From Acidovorax sp. NCPPB 3576 (lineage in GTDB: Bacteria; Pseudomonadota; Gammaproteobacteria; Burkholderiales; Burkholderiaceae_C): a stretch of 64,000 nucleotides of DNA. Shown piece by piece: positions 9,214 through 17,936 of this stretch. Under the pieces are notes generated by a model that searched no databases, was not told the DNA's origin, and saw nothing but the letters and a program-made list of their open reading frames with translations. The DNA is taken from positions 1,542,501-1,606,500 of the forward strand of contig NZ_CP097267.1 in the NCBI RefSeq assembly GCF_028473605.1. The letters are read 5' to 3'. Position numbers and translations under genes: made by a program. Each line of letters begins with the position of its first letter. Position 1 is the first letter of the stretch.

Positions 9214-10290
9214 GTGGTGGCTTCTTCCAAACCCGATACCGCGCGCTACCAGGCGCTGGACCTCGTGTCCACGCTCGTGGCCGTGCTGCAACCTGACGGG
9301 GCCGTGCTGTTCGCCAATGCCTCCCTGGAGAACATGCTCGGGCAGTCGCGGCGCACGCTGGAGGGCTCCGATTTCAGCGGCTATTTTTCAGACCCGGCGC
9401 TGTTGCAAACGGCCTTGGCCGGAGCGCGTGGGCAAGACTTCGCCGCACTGCGATTCGAGGCCGCACTGCGCCGGGCGCAGCAGCAAGATGCCATGCCCGT
9501 GCATGTCCACCTGGCGGTTGCAGAACACTCTGGCGAAATCCTCGTCGAGCTTTGGCCACTGGAGGCTCAGGCTCGGCAGGACCGCGAAGAGCGCCTGCGC
9601 GAACAGGCGCTGGCCAACAAGGAGCTGATCCGCAACCTGGCCCACGAGATCAAGAACCCCCTGGGCGGCATCCGCGGCGCGGCGCAGTTGCTGGAGATGG
9701 AGCTCGATAACCCCGAGCTCACCGAATACACGCAGGTCATCATCCACGAGGCGGACCGCCTGCAAAGCCTGGTGGACCGCCTGCTGGCGCCGCACCGCCA
9801 TCCGCATCTCGTGGGGGACGTGAACATCCACGAGGTGTGCGAGCGTGTGCGGTCGCTGGTGCTGGTCGAATACCCGCAGGGGCTGCGGGTTCAGCGCGAC
9901 TACGACACCTCGATCCCCGAGTTCCGCGGCGACCGCGCGCAGCTCATCCAGGCGCTCCTGAACATCGTGCAGAACGCTGCGCAGGTGTTGACCGAACGCA
10001 TCGCTGTGGGCGACGCGCTGATCACGTTGAGCACGCGGGTTGCGCGCCAGGTCACGTTCGGCCGGCAGCGTTATCGGCTGGCACTGGAATTGCATGTCAT
10101 CGACAACGGACCGGGCGTGCCCGAAGCCATCAAGGAGCGGATTTTCTATCCCTTGGTGACAGGGCGTGATGGGGGATCGGGGTTGGGTTTGACGCTGGCA
10201 CAGACCTTTGTGCAGCGGCACCACGGATTGATCGAATGCGACAGCATGCCGGGTCGCACCGATTTCCGAATCCTCATTCCCTTGCCTTGA
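9214..10290 (+). CDS. glnL: Nitrogen regulation sensor kinase NtrB (NRII)
   Basis: About 358 residues, cytosolic. It has an N-terminal PAS domain (about 15-125), the H-box NLAHEIKNPLGG with phospho-acceptor His at about 144, N-box (ALLNIVQNAAQ), DNGPGVP and the GSGLGLTLAQ G-box. It phosphorylates NtrC under nitrogen limitation and acts as phosphatase when bound to PII. The start is placed at GTG 9214, directly after the preceding stop; GTG 9217 is also possible. The longer frame from 9106 overlaps the upstream gene and adds non-conserved sequence. ntrC follows 42 nt later. Confidence 0.94.
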   Translation: MVASSKPDTARYQALDLVSTLVAVLQPDGAVLFANASLENMLGQSRRTLEGSDFSGYFSDPALLQTALAGARGQDFAALRFEAALRRAQQQDAMPVHVHLAVAEHSGEILVELWPLEAQARQDREERLREQALANKELIRNLAHEIKNPLGGIRGAAQLLEMELDNPELTEYTQVIIHEADRLQSLVDRLLAPHRHPHLVGDVNIHEVCERVRSLVLVEYPQGLRVQRDYDTSIPEFRGDRAQLIQALLNIVQNAAQVLTERIAVGDALITLSTRVARQVTFGRQRYRLALELHVIDNGPGVPEAIKERIFYPLVTGRDGGSGLGLTLAQTFVQRHHGLIECDSMPGRTDFRILIPLP

Positions 10291-10332
10291 GGTCCCGATA
10301 AGCAATCCATGGGAACAAGGTAGAACCAACAC

Positions 10333-11937
10333 ATGAAGCCGATCTGGATAGTAGATGACGACCCCTCGATCCGCTTCGTCCTAGAGAAGGCGCTGGCACG
10401 CGAGAGCTTGCCGACGCGCAGCTTCACTCACCCGCGCGAGGTGCTGGACGCGCTGGCTGAAATCACCCCCGGCGATCCGGAGCGGCAGGGGCCGCAGGTC
10501 CTGGTGAGCGACATCCGCATGCCGGGCGGCTCGGGCCTGCAGTTGCTGGAGAAAGTGCGCGAACAGCAGCCGGGTCTGCCCGTCATCATCATGACGGCGT
10601 ACTCCGACCTGGACAGCGCGGTGTCTGCCTTCCAGCGCGGCGCTTTCGAATACCTGCCCAAGCCCTTCGACCTGCCCAAGGCGGTGGAGTTGATCCGCCG
10701 TGCGGTCGAAGAAAGCCAGCGCGAAGAGGTCACCGAAGAGCGGCAGACCGCCACCCCGGAAATGCTGGGCCAGGCCCCGGCCATGCAGGACGTGTTCCGG
10801 GCGATCGGGCGGCTGAGCCAGAGCCAGGTCACGGTGCTCATCACCGGCGAATCGGGTTCGGGCAAAGAGCTGGTGGCGCGCGCGCTGCACAAGCATTCGC
10901 CCGTGGCGGGCGGGCCCTTCGTGGCCATCAACACCGCCGCCATCCCGAAGGACCTGCTGGAGAGCGAGCTGTTCGGCCACGAGCGTGGCGCCTTCACCGG
11001 CGCGCAGACCCAGCGGCGCGGGCGCTTCGAGCAGGCGGAGGGTGGCACGCTGTTCCTCGATGAAATCGGCGACATGCCGTTCGACCTTCAGACGCGTCTG
11101 CTGCGCGTGCTGTCCGACGGCCAGTTCTACCGCGTCGGCGGCCATGCCGGCGTCAAGGCCCATGTGCGCGTGATCGCGGCGACCCACCAGGATCTGGAAC
11201 GCCGGGTGAAGGACGGCGTGTTCCGCGAAGATCTGTTCCACCGCCTCAACGTCATCCGGCTGCGCCTGCCCGCGCTGCGCGAACGCCATGAAGACGTGCC
11301 CATGCTCACGCGGCATTTCCTGCAGCAGAGCGCGCGGCAACTGGGTGTGGAGCCCAAGCGCATCTCCGATGTCGCACTCGTGCGGCTGGGCCAATTCGGT
11401 TTTCCCGGCAATGTGAGGCAACTGGAGAACATCTGCCACTGGCTGACCGTGATGGCGCCGGCCCAGGTCATTTCGCTCCAGGATCTGCCCCCCGAAGTGC
11501 TGGAGGCGCCCGTGCCTGCGGCGGCGCCGGAGGTGTCCGTACAGGAGCCGCGCGGCGAAGCACCGGCGACGCCGCTGGCCGCCTCTGTCCCTTCAAGCGC
11601 CGCTCCCACGGCAGTGGCGTTGCCCGGCGAAGAGCGGGTGCTTGCCACCTCGACCCTCGGCGCGGCCTTCCCGGTGCCGGGGGCTTCGCAGGTGATCCTC
11701 GCTGATCCTCCCGGCTGGGAGCAGGCGCTGGAAGCCGAGGCACACAAGCTGCTGTCGGGCGGGCAGACCGAGGTCTGGGATGCCCTCTCGCGTCGGTTCG
11801 AGTCGCGCCTCATCCGCACGGCGCTGGCCGCTACGCACGGACGGCGAATGGAAGCGGCGCAGCGCCTGGGCATCGGCCGCAACACCATCACCCGCAAGAT
11901 CCAGGAACTGGGCCTGGACGCGCCGGAAGATGCATGA
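10333..11937 (+). CDS. glnG: Nitrogen regulation response regulator NtrC (NRI)
   Basis: A 534-residue sigma-54 activator. Domains: receiver with phospho-acceptor Asp at about 60 (VSDIRMPGG) and KPFDLPK; AAA+ domain with Walker A GESGSGKE (about 172-179) and sigma-54 contact loop GAFTGA (about 219-224); C-terminal Fis-type helix-turn-helix (AAQRLGIGRNTITRKI). It activates the glnA promoter in this window. The Ala/Pro-rich linker between AAA+ and HTH (about 390-470) is longer than in enteric NtrC, so the protein is some 60 residues larger than usual. A dispersed repeat copy starts 4 nt after the stop. Confidence 0.96.
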   Translation: MKPIWIVDDDPSIRFVLEKALARESLPTRSFTHPREVLDALAEITPGDPERQGPQVLVSDIRMPGGSGLQLLEKVREQQPGLPVIIMTAYSDLDSAVSAFQRGAFEYLPKPFDLPKAVELIRRAVEESQREEVTEERQTATPEMLGQAPAMQDVFRAIGRLSQSQVTVLITGESGSGKELVARALHKHSPVAGGPFVAINTAAIPKDLLESELFGHERGAFTGAQTQRRGRFEQAEGGTLFLDEIGDMPFDLQTRLLRVLSDGQFYRVGGHAGVKAHVRVIAATHQDLERRVKDGVFREDLFHRLNVIRLRLPALRERHEDVPMLTRHFLQQSARQLGVEPKRISDVALVRLGQFGFPGNVRQLENICHWLTVMAPAQVISLQDLPPEVLEAPVPAAAPEVSVQEPRGEAPATPLAASVPSSAAPTAVALPGEERVLATSTLGAAFPVPGASQVILADPPGWEQALEAEAHKLLSGGQTEVWDALSRRFESRLIRTALAATHGRRMEAAQRLGIGRNTITRKIQELGLDAPEDA

Positions 11938-11940
11938 AGA

Positions 11941-11992
11941 AAAGGCCTCCACCGCAATAAAGACGGCGGCATGTAGCTATTAAATTAATAGC
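11941..11992 (+). repeat. Dispersed palindromic repeat, copy 1
   Basis: A 52-bp block beginning AAAGGCCTCCACCGCAATAA and ending with the AT-rich hairpin TAGCTATTAAATTAATAGC. Closely similar blocks occur at 26906-26957 and 35461-35509, and in reverse inside genes at 25489-25537 and 53304-53350. Here it follows ntrC and may act as a transcript 3' hairpin. Confidence 0.8.
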
Positions 11993-12133
11993 AATGAAGC
12001 GTTGTCGGGCCTGAGTTTTGCCAAGGGCCTGTGCAAGCATGAGTCCTACAGTCGCGCGGTGCACAGGCCGACCTCCGGCGCAATGGATGCCTTGAAGAAT
12101 GAAGGCACTGTTCAACCAACCGGAGTTACTTTC

Positions 12134-13090
12134 ATGTCCGATTTCAACGATGCAAACCGCGACCCTCTGACCAACGAGCCTGGCGCACACCCCGTGGGCA
12201 CCGGCGTCGGCGCTGCAGGTGGCGCGATGGCTGGCGCAGCGGCCGGTGCTTTCGGCGGCCCCATCGGTGCCGCTGTCGGCGGTGTGGCGGGTGCGGTGGT
12301 CGGTGGCCTGGCTGGCAAGGCCGCCGCAGAGTCGGTCAACCCCACGGTGGAAGACGCCTACTGGCGCGAAAGCTATGAACGCGAGCCCTACCATGTGAAG
12401 GGCCGCTCCTATGACGAATACCGTCCTGCCTACGAATTGGGCTGGAACTCTGTGGGCCGCTACGACGGCGACTTCGATGCCGTCGAGCCCAACCTGGCCC
12501 GCGACTGGGGCACTGCCCGCTCCACGAGCCGCCTGGAATGGGAAGAAGCTCGCCCGGCGGCCCGCGCTGCATGGGAACGCGCAGGCCGCGGCACCACGGT
12601 CTCTTCGAGCCCCACGTATGACAACACCACCGCGCTGGTTGACAACGACGATGTGGTCGATGTGCTGGACGACCTGCTCGAATCGTGCCGCGACGGCGAA
12701 TACGGCTTCAAGGCCTCGGCCGAGCATGCTGAATCGCCTGAGCTGAAGGGCATTTTCCTGCGCCACGCCAGCGAATGCGCGGCTGCGGCCACCGAACTGG
12801 AGCGCGAAATCCGCAACCATGGCGGTGAGCCTTCCAGCGGCGGTTCGATGTCCGGCGCACTGCATCGCGGCTGGGTGTCCGTGAAGGCCGCCATGTCCAC
12901 GCACGACGACAAGGCCGTGCTGGAAGAGTGCGAGCGTGGTGAAGACGCCGCCGTGGCCCGCTACCGCAAGGCGCTGAAGGCATCGTTGCCAGCCAACGTG
13001 CGGGCCATGGTGGAGCGCCAGGCCGAAGGTGCCCAGCGCAACCACGACGAAGTGCGTGCCCTGCGCAACCGCTTCCAGGCTGCGGCATAA
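12134..13090 (+). CDS. DUF2383 (PA2169-type) four-helix protein with glycine-zipper N-terminus
   Basis: A 318-residue protein. Residues about 20-65 are a Gly/Ala-rich glycine-zipper-like stretch (GGAMAGAAAGAFGGPIGAAV), which may insert in or pack against a membrane. A middle acidic/aromatic segment has a repeated 'YDEYRPAYELGW' look. From about residue 170 (DVVDVLDDLLESCRDGEYGF) to the end lies a ferritin-like DUF2383 bundle. Such proteins are commonly stress- or stationary-phase-associated; function is unproved. The start at ATG 12134 was chosen over the upstream open frame (12002) because the upstream part is not protein-like. A terminator follows at 13141. Confidence 0.8.
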   Translation: MSDFNDANRDPLTNEPGAHPVGTGVGAAGGAMAGAAAGAFGGPIGAAVGGVAGAVVGGLAGKAAAESVNPTVEDAYWRESYEREPYHVKGRSYDEYRPAYELGWNSVGRYDGDFDAVEPNLARDWGTARSTSRLEWEEARPAARAAWERAGRGTTVSSSPTYDNTTALVDNDDVVDVLDDLLESCRDGEYGFKASAEHAESPELKGIFLRHASECAAAATELEREIRNHGGEPSSGGSMSGALHRGWVSVKAAMSTHDDKAVLEECERGEDAAVARYRKALKASLPANVRAMVERQAEGAQRNHDEVRALRNRFQAAA

Positions 13091-13140
13091 CGTTTCCGCG
13101 GACGGTTCTGCGAAAGCTCAGCCGCCGCGGCTGTAGCCCG

Positions 13141-13166
13141 AAAGCCCCGGACTCCGGGGCTTTTTT
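13141..13166 (+). terminator. Intrinsic terminator after the DUF2383 gene
   Basis: A 10-bp stem aaagccccgg / ccggggcttt with a 3-nt loop, followed by a T run, 51 nt after the stop codon. Confidence 0.88.
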
Positions 13167-13194
13167 GCGTCTGCCAGCAAACCCGTACAGCCCG

Positions 13195-13257
13195 TTCGCA
13201 TCGTGCTGCGGCGCTTCGCTCGAGAGCCCGCAACGGGCCGGGGACGAACCCTAGAGT
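13195..13257 (+). promoter_or_regulatory. PIP box with -10 element (HrpX-type promoter)
   Basis: TTCGC (13195-13199), exactly 15 bases, TTCGC (13215-13219): a perfect plant-inducible promoter box TTCGB-N15-TTCGB. After 32 bases comes TAGAGT (13252-13257), which fits the YANNNT -10 box at the required 30-32 spacing. The ATG of the candidate effector is 66 bp further on. In Xanthomonas, Ralstonia and Acidovorax such sites are bound by the AraC-type HrpX/HrpB activator of the type III secretion regulon. Confidence 0.8.
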
Positions 13258-13323
13258 GAGCGGTTCATCGGTGGCGTGCCCGCCCGGTGGACCATTCCGT
13301 TCACAACAAAAGGGGGAGATTTC

Positions 13324-14838
13324 ATGAACGCAATCCAAAGCAGCCCGGCCTCCGCGCGGCGCCCGGTGCCCGAACGAGGGCAGAGCTTTCCCGGTGCCGA
13401 TCGGCGTGAGGCCAACGCCGATACGGCTGCGCCCCAGCAACGCGCTCGCGCGCACACCACAACGTCTTCCGGCGCGCTGCAGCCGCTTTTCCCGCGCTCT
13501 GGCGGACCGCACGGCAGCACCGCCGCGCCGCGGCCGCGGGCCGAACTGCCGCGGCCAGCCGGTGCCGGACATACCGCCTCTTCTGCGCAAATTTCGTCCC
13601 TGGAGGCCGCTTCTCTCGTCGAGATCGACCTGTCCGACAGCGTGTCCGACCGGAACTCGGTCTATTTTTCTCCTCGGACGTCTCTGCCTCGGGAAGAGGT
13701 GTTGCATGACGCTGCCGAGGCCACCATCGCATCGCTCCTGGGCCCGGGCGCCGCACAGGCACCGGACGTCGTCGCGCGGCTGGAGCGCAACACCGAAGTG
13801 CTTTTCGAAAAAGGCATCGACACCCCGAAAAAGCTCCACGATTTCCTGAGCCAGGCTTGGCGCCACGACGCCACTTTGAGTTTCATCGGCATGGGCTTTG
13901 CCGACGGGGGCGGGTACATGGCGGGCATGACGGCGGCCAATGAAAAGCTGGTGGCGATGCTGCCTCTGGCGTTGCTCAAGAACCCCTCCCTGCTGGGGCT
14001 GGCGGTGGGGGTGGGCGTGGGGGCGGTGGATGTGTTCGCCAGCGTGGTCGGCGGGGCCATCGTCAAGCCCGGCATCTACAACGACTACGGCGGCAACACC
14101 CGGCTGCCGGCTTCGCTGCAGCCTGATCCGCATGCGGAAATCCTTAAAAACGCGGGTATTTCAGCAGGTCTCAACGTGGCCAAGAACCTGCCCAGGACGG
14201 TGGAGCCCTACATTCAGGCCGCCATCGAAGGCCGGGGAGACCACAGCGTGAACCGTGTCTGGGCCGATCGCATCGACGCCACGTTCATCGACGGATTCGG
14301 CGGCATGCTGGCCGCCGGTGCGAAGAACGTGATGAAGCTGTCGCAGACGGTGCCTTACGACGCCAGGATGCTGTTGCGCGAAGACCTGCCCGAGGTCATC
14401 GATAAAACACGCAAATCCTGGGGCGATACGATCAAGGCGGTGGGGCCCTCGGCATTGCAGGGCGCCAAAGCGCTGGTGACGTCGCCCGTGCCGGCCGCGG
14501 TGGTGGTCACGGTTGGCCTGTTCGCCTCCGAACTCTTCGCTGCGAACTCCAGCATCGACATCACCGGATCGCCCGCGTCGCTGCCCCCCGACCGGGCCGA
14601 TGCCGGCATGCTGGCGAGCAAGCGCGCGTCGTCGGTGATGCTGTTCGGCCTCATGTCCGGGCTGATCGAAATCGGGGCTCCGTATGTGGCGCAGGGCGGT
14701 GGCTACGCGGCCCAGAAAATCAGGGCCGGTTGGCAGCAGGTCCCCAACGTGATGGCCTGGGCGCAGGATCGCCTGGGCCCGGCCGCCCGCAGGCAACCGG
14801 ATGTGGAAATGGGGCTGGCGGGCGCTGCCCGTCGTTGA
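13324..14838 (+). CDS. Candidate type III effector under PIP-box control
   Basis: A 504-residue protein of no family I recognise. Residues 1-110 are rich in Ser, Pro, Arg and Ala and have no acidic residue before about 17, typical of a type III secretion signal and disordered effector N-terminus. There is no Sec signal peptide. The body has two long hydrophobic stretches (about 200-250, 'LALLKNPSLLGLAVGVGVGAVD', and about 390-410) that could be membrane-inserting in the host or buried helices. ATG is preceded by GGGGAG. The perfect PIP box and -10 upstream are the main argument for type III secretion. A translocator-like or unrelated membrane-acting protein is an alternative. Confidence 0.65.
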   Translation: MNAIQSSPASARRPVPERGQSFPGADRREANADTAAPQQRARAHTTTSSGALQPLFPRSGGPHGSTAAPRPRAELPRPAGAGHTASSAQISSLEAASLVEIDLSDSVSDRNSVYFSPRTSLPREEVLHDAAEATIASLLGPGAAQAPDVVARLERNTEVLFEKGIDTPKKLHDFLSQAWRHDATLSFIGMGFADGGGYMAGMTAANEKLVAMLPLALLKNPSLLGLAVGVGVGAVDVFASVVGGAIVKPGIYNDYGGNTRLPASLQPDPHAEILKNAGISAGLNVAKNLPRTVEPYIQAAIEGRGDHSVNRVWADRIDATFIDGFGGMLAAGAKNVMKLSQTVPYDARMLLREDLPEVIDKTRKSWGDTIKAVGPSALQGAKALVTSPVPAAVVVTVGLFASELFAANSSIDITGSPASLPPDRADAGMLASKRASSVMLFGLMSGLIEIGAPYVAQGGGYAAQKIRAGWQQVPNVMAWAQDRLGPAARRQPDVEMGLAGAARR

Positions 14839-14911
14839 GGGGTTTTGATCGGCGTCGATTGCCCGCTGGCGAGCCGCCTCGGCGGCCGCAGGGCCTGTCG
14901 GAGCCTTCTGG

Positions 14912-15688
14912 TCAGTCCAGCGTGGCGACAACCGGCGTGTGGTCGCTGGGCTGCGGATTCTTGCGGGGCGCGCGGTCGATGGTGCAGGCCGTCACGCGTC
15001 CCCGCAGCGCCTCGCTCACCAGGATATGGTCGATGCGCAGGCCGCGGTTTTTCTGGAACCCCAGCATGCGGTAGTCCCACCACGAATAGCTTTTTTCGGG
15101 CTGCTCGAACAGGCGGTAGGCGTCGGTCAGGCCCAACTGCAGCAGTTGCTGGAAATGTCCCCGCTCCTCCACGGTGTGGTGGATGGTGTCCTTCAGGCCC
15201 ACCGGATCGAAAGAGTCGCGGTCTTCGGGCGCGACGTTGAAGTCGCCCAGCAGGGCCAGTCGCGGGTGGGCCAGCAGTTCCTCGCGCAGCCAGCGGTGCA
15301 GCGCTTCGAGCCACAGCATCTTGTAGGCGAACTTTTCCGAGCCCGGCGCCTGGCCGTTGACGAAATAGCCGTTCACCAGCCGCAGCGGGCCGTCCGGGGT
15401 GTCCAGGGTCGCGGCGATCACGCGGGCCTGCGCATCTTCATGGCCGGGGATGTTCCGGACCACGTCGCGCAGCGGGCTGCGGCTCAGGATGGCGACGCCG
15501 TTGTAGGTTTTCTGGCCGAAGGCGACCGCGTGGTAGCCGATCTCCTTCAAGGCGTCGTGGGGGAATTTTTCGTCCACCAGCTTCAGTTCTTGCAGGCACA
15601 GCGCATCGACGGGGTTGTCGGCCAGCCAGGCGATCACCTGGGGCAGGCGCACGGAAAGGGAGTTGATGTTCCAGGTGGCAAGTTTCAT
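14912..15688 (-). CDS. xth: Exodeoxyribonuclease III / AP endonuclease
   Basis: 258 residues of the EEP nuclease superfamily: N-terminal KLATWNINSLSVR, catalytic CLQELKL, LLGDFNVAPED, and the terminal SDHTPVVA motif. It cleaves at abasic sites and degrades duplex DNA 3'-5' in base excision repair. The start is the ATG at 15688, where homology begins; the frame is open further upstream but that part is not protein-like. It converges with the candidate effector gene, separated by 73 bp. Confidence 0.94.
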   Translation of the reverse strand: MKLATWNINSLSVRLPQVIAWLADNPVDALCLQELKLVDEKFPHDALKEIGYHAVAFGQKTYNGVAILSRSPLRDVVRNIPGHEDAQARVIAATLDTPDGPLRLVNGYFVNGQAPGSEKFAYKMLWLEALHRWLREELLAHPRLALLGDFNVAPEDRDSFDPVGLKDTIHHTVEERGHFQQLLQLGLTDAYRLFEQPEKSYSWWDYRMLGFQKNRGLRIDHILVSEALRGRVTACTIDRAPRKNPQPSDHTPVVATLD

Positions 15689-15780
15689 TTTCGACCCATC
15701 TTGGTGGCAAGCACGCCATTCGTCTTGAAAGCTCACCCGCCTCGGCCGTGCGGCTTTGCGCGGGATGATCGCGTGATTTT

Positions 15781-15835
15781 CCCCCTTGCGGGCGCGGCCT
15801 GGCGCGAAAGGCGCCGAGGGCTGCGCCTGAGGGGG
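15781..15835. repeat. Imperfect GC-rich hairpin in a 300-bp gene-free gap
   Basis: The gap 15689-15988 holds no convincing gene. Within it lies a large imperfect inverted repeat: outer arms 'cccccttgcg' and 'ctgagggggc', a GC-rich middle with mismatches, and a core GGCGC-GAAAG-GCGCC. It may be a transcript-end structure for the receiver gene (minus strand) or a REP-like unit. I see nothing else there except a possible xth promoter region. Confidence 0.5.
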
Positions 15836-15988
15836 CAAAAGAGGGGGGACATGCGTCTGGCCGATTGGCCAAGCCGTGCCGAAGCAGATGCGGCCCGTGC
15901 TGCGGATAGGCCGGCAGAGATGGCCGCTATCCCTGCGAGTCGCCAACAAGGAATATCGGTCACGGTTCAGCGAGTGCTGAACCGCCGC

Positions 15989-16357
15989 TCAGCGCAGGGG
16001 CGACAAAATCCCGGTGAGGCGCCGCCAATCGACGGGCTTGAGAAAGTGGTGGTCCACCACCGCCAGCAGTTCGGTGACGCGGTCGTTGGTGTCCGTCCAT
16101 CCGGTCAGGGCGATCAGGACGATGTCGTCCCGGTGCGCTTCGCGCACGCGCCGTGCCAGTTCCAGGCCGTCCATGCCCGGCATGTCGAAATCGAGCAGCA
16201 CGCAGGCGGGCTGGTGCTGTTCGATGTAGTGCAGCGCATCCGCGCCGCTGTTGGCAATCGCCGCGGTAAAACCATCCAGTTGCAGCGCCATGGCTGCCAG
16301 CTCCGCTGTTTCGGGATGATCGTCCACCACCAGTATTTCTGCCGCCCTTTGGGTCAT
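15989..16357 (-). CDS. Single-domain response regulator
   Basis: A 122-residue stand-alone receiver. It has the acidic pair in ILVVDDHPE, phospho-acceptor Asp in LLDFDMPGMDG, the Thr of IALTGWTD and the Lys of FLKPVDW, so it should be phosphorylatable. No output domain is present. Such proteins act by protein-protein contact or as phosphate shuttles, and the hybrid kinase at 17937 is the nearest possible partner. The MscS gene lies upstream in the same direction. Confidence 0.88.
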   Translation of the reverse strand: MTQRAAEILVVDDHPETAELAAMALQLDGFTAAIANSGADALHYIEQHQPACVLLDFDMPGMDGLELARRVREAHRDDIVLIALTGWTDTNDRVTELLAVVDHHFLKPVDWRRLTGILSPLR

Positions 16358-16485
16358 TCAGCTCGTCTTTCTAGTAACTGCGTTTTATACCTTCAAGCGC
16401 TGGAAAGGGCTATGTCAAAAGACATGGCGTGTCCCCTCGCTGCCATCGGCAAGCGGCGTTCCTGCCACCGTGCCTGCGAGTGCCA

Positions 16486-17559
16486 TCAGGCCTGCGGGTG
16501 CGGCGATGCGTCGGCGCGCACGGCCTCCTGCGGGCCACGCACCTGGGGCAGGCAGTCGGGGTATTCGCGCTGGATGAAGGTGACCAGTGCCTCGCGCACG
16601 CGGCAGCGCAGGTCGAACGCCAGGCCGGACGACCGGGCAGAGACCAGCACGCGGATCTGGATGGTGCGCTCGGTCACGTCGGTCAACTGCAGCACGCTCA
16701 CGCGCCGGTCCCATTCCGGCGCCGTCTCCAGCACGCGGGCCAGCTCGGCGCGCAGCGGGTCCAGCGGCAAACGGTAGTCCGCGAACAGGAACACGGTGCC
16801 CAGGATCTGCGAGCTGGTGCGGGTCCAGTTTTGGAAGGGGTTCTCGATGAACCATTGCAGCGGAATGATCAGCCGCCGCTCGTCCCAGATGGCCAGCACC
16901 ACGTAGGTTCCCGTGATCTCTTCCACGCGGCCCCATTCGCCCTGCACGATCAGCACGTCGTCGATGCGGATGGGCTGCGCCAGCGCGATCTGCAGGCCCG
17001 CGATGATGTTGCTGAACACCGGCCGTGCCGCGATACCGGCCACGATGCCGACCACGCCGGCCGAGGCCAGCAGGCTGGCGCCCACTTGCCGCGCGCCGGG
17101 AAAGGTCATGAGCATGAGCGACACCGCTGCCATGACCACGCCGGTCATGGCGGTGCGCGACAGCACCCGCGCCTGCGTGGCGACCCGGCGGGCGGTGAGG
17201 TTGTCTTCCACATTCGCCGGATAGCGGGCGATGAGCCCGTCCGCCACGCCGCCGATGGCCGCGATCAGCGCCCAGGCCGTCACCGCGATGAGGGCCAGCC
17301 CGGTCAAATGGCGCACGGTGGCCAGGTGCGGCAGGCTGTCGGCGGCGGCGACCCAGACCAGTTGCGTGGCGAACAGCGGCAGCAGCACCCGCATGGCCGG
17401 CACACAGGCCTGTACGACGGTCTGCAGCACCGGCAGCCCCCGCGTGGCACGCAGCGCAAGCATCGCGGCGATGCGGTGGGCCATGGCGCCGGCGAAGGCA
17501 GCGAGGCTGGCGCCGAGCAGGGTGGCAAGCCAGGGGGAGAGAGACAAAAAATCCAGCAT
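16486..17559 (-). CDS. MscS-type mechanosensitive ion channel
   Basis: A 357-residue inner-membrane protein with about five hydrophobic segments in the first 190 residues, the pore-lining Gly/Ala-rich helix ([22 protein letters not shown], residues about 175-196) and the cytosolic beta/alpha domain starting with [19 protein letters not shown]. It releases solutes on hypo-osmotic shock. Extra N-terminal helices make it longer than E. coli MscS (286). The C-terminal tail is His/Pro-rich and non-conserved. The divergent hybrid kinase gene begins 377 bp away. Confidence 0.9.
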   Translation of the reverse strand: MLDFLSLSPWLATLLGASLAAFAGAMAHRIAAMLALRATRGLPVLQTVVQACVPAMRVLLPLFATQLVWVAAADSLPHLATVRHLTGLALIAVTAWALIAAIGGVADGLIARYPANVEDNLTARRVATQARVLSRTAMTGVVMAAVSLMLMTFPGARQVGASLLASAGVVGIVAGIAARPVFSNIIAGLQIALAQPIRIDDVLIVQGEWGRVEEITGTYVVLAIWDERRLIIPLQWFIENPFQNWTRTSSQILGTVFLFADYRLPLDPLRAELARVLETAPEWDRRVSVLQLTDVTERTIQIRVLVSARSSGLAFDLRCRVREALVTFIQREYPDCLPQVRGPQEAVRADASPHPQA

Positions 17560-17936
17560 CGTCGAGGGGGCTCCTTGGGGTGGGCGGTGGGAAGAAAAAG
17601 AACGGCGGCGGGACGGGGGCCGGCAAGGGCCTGCCGCTCACCGGGCGGATGGCGTGGGAAGGATCTCAGCCCCCTTTGGGGCACCGGAATGGCCCTGCCG
17701 CGGCAGCGCTAGGCCCGGGTACATCCCGATTGTCCAGATGCCGCTTGGAAGTAAAAGATTCCAAGAACTGTTACGTTTTGACATACTGCGGGGCGAGTGC
17801 CTTCGGGCATGTCCTGACCAGTGTGTGTGTCCTGCCGTTGTGGAAGGTTCAAAGCGACTGTGATGGTGTTTCCAGGAATGTATTGCGTGCGCCCTCGGAT
17901 CGCGGCCGTTTGCGGCCCCTGCGGGCATCCCGCGGC
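17560..17936. other. Divergent intergenic region, MscS / hybrid kinase
   Basis: 377 bp between divergent genes. The frame of the kinase is open through it, but the translated part is not conserved-looking and lacks a domain. A TTGACA lies at about 17787 with no good -10 at 17 bp. No RNA gene or clear terminator is seen; it presumably carries both promoters. Confidence 0.4.

Noticed and set aside
13322..13762. Minus-strand open frames inside the candidate effector gene
   Set aside because: The plus-strand frame has a promoter, ribosome binding site and coherent composition; the reverse frames have none.
14939..16777. 612-codon plus-strand open frame over xth, the receiver gene and part of mscS
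   Set aside because: Runs antisense to three recognisable genes and shows no domain.
17787..17830. TTGACA as -35 of the hybrid kinase promoter
   Set aside because: No acceptable -10 hexamer at 16-18 bp.
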